From Clostridium sp. (GTDB lineage: Bacteria; Bacillota_A; Clostridia; Lachnospirales; Lachnospiraceae), in contig JAMPAW010000006.1 in the NCBI GenBank assembly GCA_023666975.1, positions 1 through 18,770 on the forward strand: a stretch of 18,770 nt of DNA, given 5' to 3'. Within the stretch, counting starts at the first letter, position 1, and each line of letters opens with the position of its first letter. The notes under the pieces were generated by a model. The model was not told where the DNA came from. It saw only the letters and a list, made by a program, of their open reading frames with translations, and did not search any database. A program made the translations under genes and the position numbers. This document shows positions 15,507 to 18,770 of the stretch, in pieces.

Positions 15507-16472
15507 ATGAAAATGAAAAAAATCGCTTTATTATTTTCAATGATTGCTGTTTTCTTTTGTCTGACAGCCTGCAGTGATGGTCAGGAGAAAGTGAACTTTG
15601 AATACACCGAGACGGATATTGTGTATTCGTCTGCGGCAAATGCGTTTCAGCTTCAAAATGCAAGCGAGGCTTATCAGGCTTATCTTGCTGATTCTGAAGA
15701 TGAGAGAGCAGAGGCGCTGCTGGCAGGTATCAGCAACATGAACAATGCCGTAGAAGAATGTGGTGAGTTTAAAGGATATCGCTCTAAAGAAGACGGAAGT
15801 GTAGTTGAATTTGATTTTCTGAAGCTCAATTCACAAGATCAGGAGGAGCTGTTAGCGATACAGCAGCAGTTAGTGGATTTCCTGAGTCGTGTGGACGCAG
15901 TTGTAGAAGAGGACGGCGCAAATGTAACGGTCACTTTGCAGGCGGTATATGAGAAGCGGGATGTGGAATACAGTTTTGTATATGTTGAGAATCCTGCATA
16001 CGCATACGCATATGATTTGTATCAGCAGACCGTAGATGCTTACCAGCTCAAAGAAGTGACTGCCACACCGGATTATACCGTTGGAGAAAAGCTGGCAAAG
16101 GCCGGAGCCAACACATTAATGGGAATGGGTACGGTATTTGTGGTATTAGTTTTCATCTCCCTGATCATCGGACAGTTTGAGCGATTGGCGAAGGTGATTA
16201 CCGATGTCAGTGCGAAAGTGGAAAACTGGTGGCATAATGTGGGAATCTGGTGGCACAATCGTAAAAACAGCAAGAGTGAAGAGGCTGTTGAGGGACAGGG
16301 TGCACAAGATACGGCGGCAGCGCCAGCAGCTTTATCCACTGCTTCAGCCCCTGATCTGATGAATGACGCACAATTAGTGGCGGTCATTACAGCGGCAATT
16401 ATGGCCGACAGCAGTTTGGCGGGAGGCAGTGATAAATTAGTAGTTCGTTCAATTAGAAAAGCAAAGAGATAA
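15507..16472 (+). CDS. Predicted lipoprotein fused to an OadG-like Na+-pump gamma subunit
   Basis: A 321-residue protein with three parts. A signal peptide ends in the lipobox LTAC (lipidated C22 if processed). An acidic extracytoplasmic domain covers about 23-195. A transmembrane helix (205-226, MGMGTVFVVLVFISLII) leads to an Ala-rich cytoplasmic tail ending DAQLVAVITAAIMADSS and VVRSIRK. The helix and tail are those of OadG/MmdD-type gamma subunits, which hold the carboxyltransferase to the beta pump; these are usually near 80-120 residues. The N-terminal domain is an addition I cannot name. Just inside the membrane is a repeat WWHNVGIWWHN (241-251). AGAGGAG at 15492-15498 lies eight bases before the start. 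A second ATG two codons later could also serve. Confidence 0.82.
   Translation: MKMKKIALLFSMIAVFFCLTACSDGQEKVNFEYTETDIVYSSAANAFQLQNASEAYQAYLADSEDERAEALLAGISNMNNAVEECGEFKGYRSKEDGSVVEFDFLKLNSQDQEELLAIQQQLVDFLSRVDAVVEEDGANVTVTLQAVYEKRDVEYSFVYVENPAYAYAYDLYQQTVDAYQLKEVTATPDYTVGEKLAKAGANTLMGMGTVFVVLVFISLIIGQFERLAKVITDVSAKVENWWHNVGIWWHNRKNSKSEEAVEGQGAQDTAAAPAALSTASAPDLMNDAQLVAVITAAIMADSSLAGGSDKLVVRSIRKAKR
15996..16013 (+). repeat. Three tandem GCATAC-like hexamers within the OadG-like gene
   Basis: GCATAC is repeated twice and followed by GCATAT, in frame, encoding AYAYAY in the extracytoplasmic domain. It is a short in-frame microsatellite that could change length by slippage without shifting the frame. 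Confidence 0.6.
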
Positions 16473-16491
16473 TATTTAGGAGGAAGTAATC

Positions 16492-16872
16492 ATGAAAAAT
16501 TATAGAATTACGGTAAACGGTACCGCTTATGATGTGGCAGTAGAAGAATTAGGAGCAAATACAGTACCTGCAGCAGCACCTGTAGCCGCTCCGGCACCTG
16601 TGGCAGCACCAGCAGCCACTCCGGCGCCTGCAGCACCTGCAGCCAGTGGCGCAGAGGGTTCCGTTAAGATTGCGGCACCGATGCCGGGTAAGATTCTGGC
16701 AATCAAAGCTAATGTAGGACAGGCTGTTAAGCGGGGCGATGTTGTTATGGTTCTTGAGGCGATGAAAATGGAGAATGAGATTACCGCTCCGGAAGACGGC
16801 ACGGTAGCAGGCATTAATGTTGCAGTTGGCGATAATGTGGAGTCTGGTGATACACTTGCTTCGTTAAACTAA
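16492..16872 (+). CDS. Biotin carboxyl carrier protein of the Na+-pump decarboxylase
   Basis: A 126-residue carrier whose biotin shuttles CO2 between a carboxyltransferase and the membrane beta subunit. A short N-terminal strand region (MKNYRITVNGTAYDVAV) is followed by a flexible Ala/Pro linker (about 24-52) and a biotinyl/lipoyl domain (about 56-126) with the attachment motif EAMKMEN, K92 being the biotinylated lysine. The length and linker match MmdC/GcdC-type and 1.3S transcarboxylase carriers. AGGAGG at 16478-16483 lies eight bases before the ATG. It lies between the gamma-like and beta genes. As the only carrier seen, it probably serves both carboxyltransferases of the operon, although a biotin domain beyond the cut in OadA cannot be excluded. 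Confidence 0.94.
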   Translation: MKNYRITVNGTAYDVAVEELGANTVPAAAPVAAPAPVAAPAATPAPAAPAASGAEGSVKIAAPMPGKILAIKANVGQAVKRGDVVMVLEAMKMENEITAPEDGTVAGINVAVGDNVESGDTLASLN

Positions 16873-16911
16873 TTGATGTAGGCAAATCATTTTAGACGGG
16901 AGGCAGTGCAA

Positions 16912-18042
16912 ATGGATTATATATGGAATACATTGCAGAACCTGGGTGGACAGACCGCATTTGCAAATCTTTACTGGGGTAACTTTGTAATGATTGCAGT
17001 TGCCTGTGTATTTTTGGTTTTGGCAATTAAATTTGGCTTTGAGCCATTACTATTAGTGCCGATTTCATTTGGTATGTTACTCGCAAATATGTTTCCGGGT
17101 ATCATAGCAGAGGGTGGACTATTTCACTTTTTTTACTTGTTAGATGAATGGAGTATATTACCTTCCCTGATTTTCTTAGGGGTAGGTGCGATGACGGATT
17201 TTGGTCCGTTGATTGCTAATCCTAAGAGTTTTCTGTTAGGTGCGGCGGCGCAGTTTGGTATTTATTCTGCATATTTCTTCGCAATTTTATGGGGCTTTGG
17301 AGACAGAGCGGCAGCAGCCATATCCATTATTGGTGGTGCTGACGGCCCGACATCTATTTTCTTAGCAGGAAAGCTGGGAATGGGTGGAACGTTAATGGGT
17401 CCTATTGCCGTGGCGGCTTATTCATATATGGCGTTGGTGCCTGTGATTCAGCCACCGGTGATGAAACTTCTCACTACCGAAAAAGAGCGCAAGATTAAAA
17501 TGGAGCAGTTGAGACCGGTATCCAAACTGGAAAAGATTTTATTCCCGGTTGTTGTTACGATTGTAGTGGTAATGGTTCTTCCAACTACTGCACCACTGGT
17601 AGGTATGCTGATGCTGGGGAACTTGTTTAGAGAGTGTGGTGTAGTAAAACAGTTGTCTGAAACCGCCTCAAATGCACTGATGTATATCGTTGTTATTCTG
17701 CTTGGTACTTCGGTAGGAGCAACAACAACAGCGCAGTCATTTTTGAAAGCATCTACCCTGAAAATTGTTGTGTTAGGTTTGGTCGCATTTATTATCGGAA
17801 CGGCTGCCGGTGTATTGTTTGGCAAATTAATGTGCTGGATAACGCATGGCAAAGTGAATCCGCTGATTGGTTCTGCTGGTGTATCTGCTGTACCAATGGC
17901 AGCGCGTGTTTCACAGAAGGTTGGTGCAGAGGCAGACCCTACCAATTTCCTGTTGATGCATGCTATGGGACCTAATGTGGCAGGTGTTATCGGAACTGCG
18001 GTAGCAGCCGGAACATTTATGGCAATTTTCGGAGTATTTTGA
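16912..18042 (+). CDS. Na+-translocating decarboxylase beta subunit (OadB/MmdB family)
   Basis: The integral membrane pump that releases CO2 from carboxybiotin and uses that energy to export Na+. From the ATG at 16912 it is 376 residues, matching the family. GGGAGG (16898-16903) lies eight bases before this ATG and only two bases before the in-frame GTG at 16906, so ATG is preferred. Key motifs are [10 protein letters not shown] (D144, the conserved Na+-site aspartate) and [17 protein letters not shown] (from about 320, S325 in the second site), with hydrophobic helices in between. The family sequence does not tell oxaloacetate, methylmalonyl-CoA or glutaconyl-CoA decarboxylases apart. It follows the biotin carrier and precedes the OadA-type subunit. 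Confidence 0.95.
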   Translation: MDYIWNTLQNLGGQTAFANLYWGNFVMIAVACVFLVLAIKFGFEPLLLVPISFGMLLANMFPGIIAEGGLFHFFYLLDEWSILPSLIFLGVGAMTDFGPLIANPKSFLLGAAAQFGIYSAYFFAILWGFGDRAAAAISIIGGADGPTSIFLAGKLGMGGTLMGPIAVAAYSYMALVPVIQPPVMKLLTTEKERKIKMEQLRPVSKLEKILFPVVVTIVVVMVLPTTAPLVGMLMLGNLFRECGVVKQLSETASNALMYIVVILLGTSVGATTTAQSFLKASTLKIVVLGLVAFIIGTAAGVLFGKLMCWITHGKVNPLIGSAGVSAVPMAARVSQKVGAEADPTNFLLMHAMGPNVAGVIGTAVAAGTFMAIFGVF

Positions 18043-18115
18043 TGACAGGTATTGGAAAACAATATGATGTCAGATGTTAATGTATGATTTTGAATACAAA
18101 ATGGAGGATTAGAAT

Positions 18116-18770
18116 ATGGCAAAGCAAGCAGCAAAGCCGGTAGGAATTACCGAAACAGTTTTACGTGATGCGCATCAGTCATTGATTGCTACCCGTATGA
18201 CAACGGAACAGATGCTTCCGATTGTTGATAAGATGGACAAGGTTGGATATCATTCCGTGGAGTGCTGGGGTGGCGCAACATTTGATGCTTCCCTTCGTTT
18301 CTTGAAAGAAGATCCGTGGGAGAGACTTAGAAAATTAAGGGATGGATTTAAGAATACAAAATTGCAGATGTTATTCCGTGGGCAGAATATTTTAGGATAT
18401 GCGCCATATGCAGATGACGTGGTTGAATATTTTGTTCAGAAGTCGATTGCAAACGGTATTGATATTATCCGTATTTTCGACTGTGTGAATGACCTTCGGA
18501 ACTTGCAGACAGCAGTGAAAGCAGCAAACAAAGAAAAAGGACATGCGCAGGTTGCGCTTTCTTATACATTGGGAGATGCTTATACATTAGAGTATTGGAG
18601 AGATATTGCCAAGAGAATTGAGGATATGGGTGCAGATTCCATCTGTATCAAGGATATGGCGGGGCTTCTGGTTCCGACTGCCGCAACGGAGCTTGTGGAG
18701 GCGTTAAAGGATGGTTCCAAGCTTCCGGTACAGCTTCACACACACTATACATCCGGTGTGGCTGCCATGA
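18116..18770 (+). CDS. Pyruvate/oxaloacetate carboxyltransferase alpha subunit (OadA / 5S type), 3' end outside window
   Basis: The first 218 codons of a DRE-TIM-barrel carboxyltransferase that moves CO2 between oxaloacetate/pyruvate and biotin. ETVLRDAHQSLIATRM opens the barrel with metal ligand D18. CIKDMAGLL carries K179, expected to be carbamylated, and HTH supplies metal ligands H208 and H210. WGGATFDASLRFLKEDPW is a strong family signature. TGGAGG at 18102-18107 lies eight bases before the ATG. The gene runs off the window, so it cannot be seen whether the C-terminus has its own biotin domain. The separate carrier at 16492 makes that less likely. A pyruvate carboxylase B-subunit role is the main alternative, but the adjacent beta pump favours oxaloacetate decarboxylation or transcarboxylation. 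Confidence 0.93.
   Translation, partial: MAKQAAKPVGITETVLRDAHQSLIATRMTTEQMLPIVDKMDKVGYHSVECWGGATFDASLRFLKEDPWERLRKLRDGFKNTKLQMLFRGQNILGYAPYADDVVEYFVQKSIANGIDIIRIFDCVNDLRNLQTAVKAANKEKGHAQVALSYTLGDAYTLEYWRDIAKRIEDMGADSICIKDMAGLLVPTAATELVEALKDGSKLPVQLHTHYTSGVAAM

Noticed and set aside
17448..18134. A 228-codon open frame on the - strand opposite the OadB-type gene
   Set aside because: It covers a well-supported gene, has no recognisable family motif, and its composition is what a reverse reading of membrane-protein codons gives.
1..18770. CRISPR arrays, insertion sequences, tRNA or rRNA genes, phage genes
   Set aside because: No regularly spaced repeats, transposase or integrase frames, or cloverleaf-like genes were seen on reading the window.

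Overview
The window reads as a piece of chromosome from an anaerobic Clostridia bacterium, most likely a Lachnospiraceae-type gut member. This is inferred from protein flavour (a Na+-pump decarboxylase cluster with a lipoprotein-like gamma subunit, a GH94 phosphorylase, fhs-folD, TepA beside FtsK) and from Firmicute-style AGGAGG ribosome binding sites. Every gene supported here is on the + strand. I see no insertion sequence, CRISPR array, tRNA or rRNA, and no clear sign of recent transfer.

Region 1 (1-2850) is an RNA/translation block: rpsO (ribosomal protein S15) with its own promoter and leader, an intergenic hairpin, a second promoter, a strongly folded leader, then pnp (PNPase) closed by a terminator. 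Region 2 (2940-5963) carries a GH94 disaccharide phosphorylase and a small divergent-PAP2 (DUF212) membrane protein, followed by a terminator. Region 3 (5997-13945) is a tightly packed housekeeping run: TepA-like ClpP-fold protease, FtsK/SpoIIIE DNA translocase, formate-THF ligase (fhs), FolD, RimO and PgsA. RimO and PgsA overlap. The rpsO-pnp...tepA-ftsK...pgsA order recalls the Bacillus subtilis rpsO-pnpA...tepA-spoIIIE...pgsA neighbourhood. GH94, PAP2 and the one-carbon genes look like lineage-specific additions to it.

Region 4 (13946-18770, running off the end) is the most interesting part. A promoter region with a 7-bp dyad precedes five genes: a divergent acyl-CoA carboxyltransferase (12S/MmdA type), a predicted lipoprotein fused to an OadG-like gamma subunit, a biotin carrier with an Ala/Pro linker, the OadB/MmdB Na+-pump beta subunit, and the start of a pyruvate/oxaloacetate carboxyltransferase (OadA/5S type). 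It therefore has both carboxyltransferase types of the propionibacterial transcarboxylase (12S and 5S), one biotin carrier (1.3S type) and a membrane Na+ pump. The genes could form one Na+-coupled decarboxylase or transcarboxylase complex. The acyl-CoA carboxyltransferase departs from the canonical family at several substrate-site motifs, so its substrate is open.

Start codons were set by ribosome binding sites where these disagree with the longest reading frame: PAP2 (5423), FtsK (a TTG at 6779), FolD (11173) and OadB (16912). Comparisons with named family members are from memory; no database search was possible.
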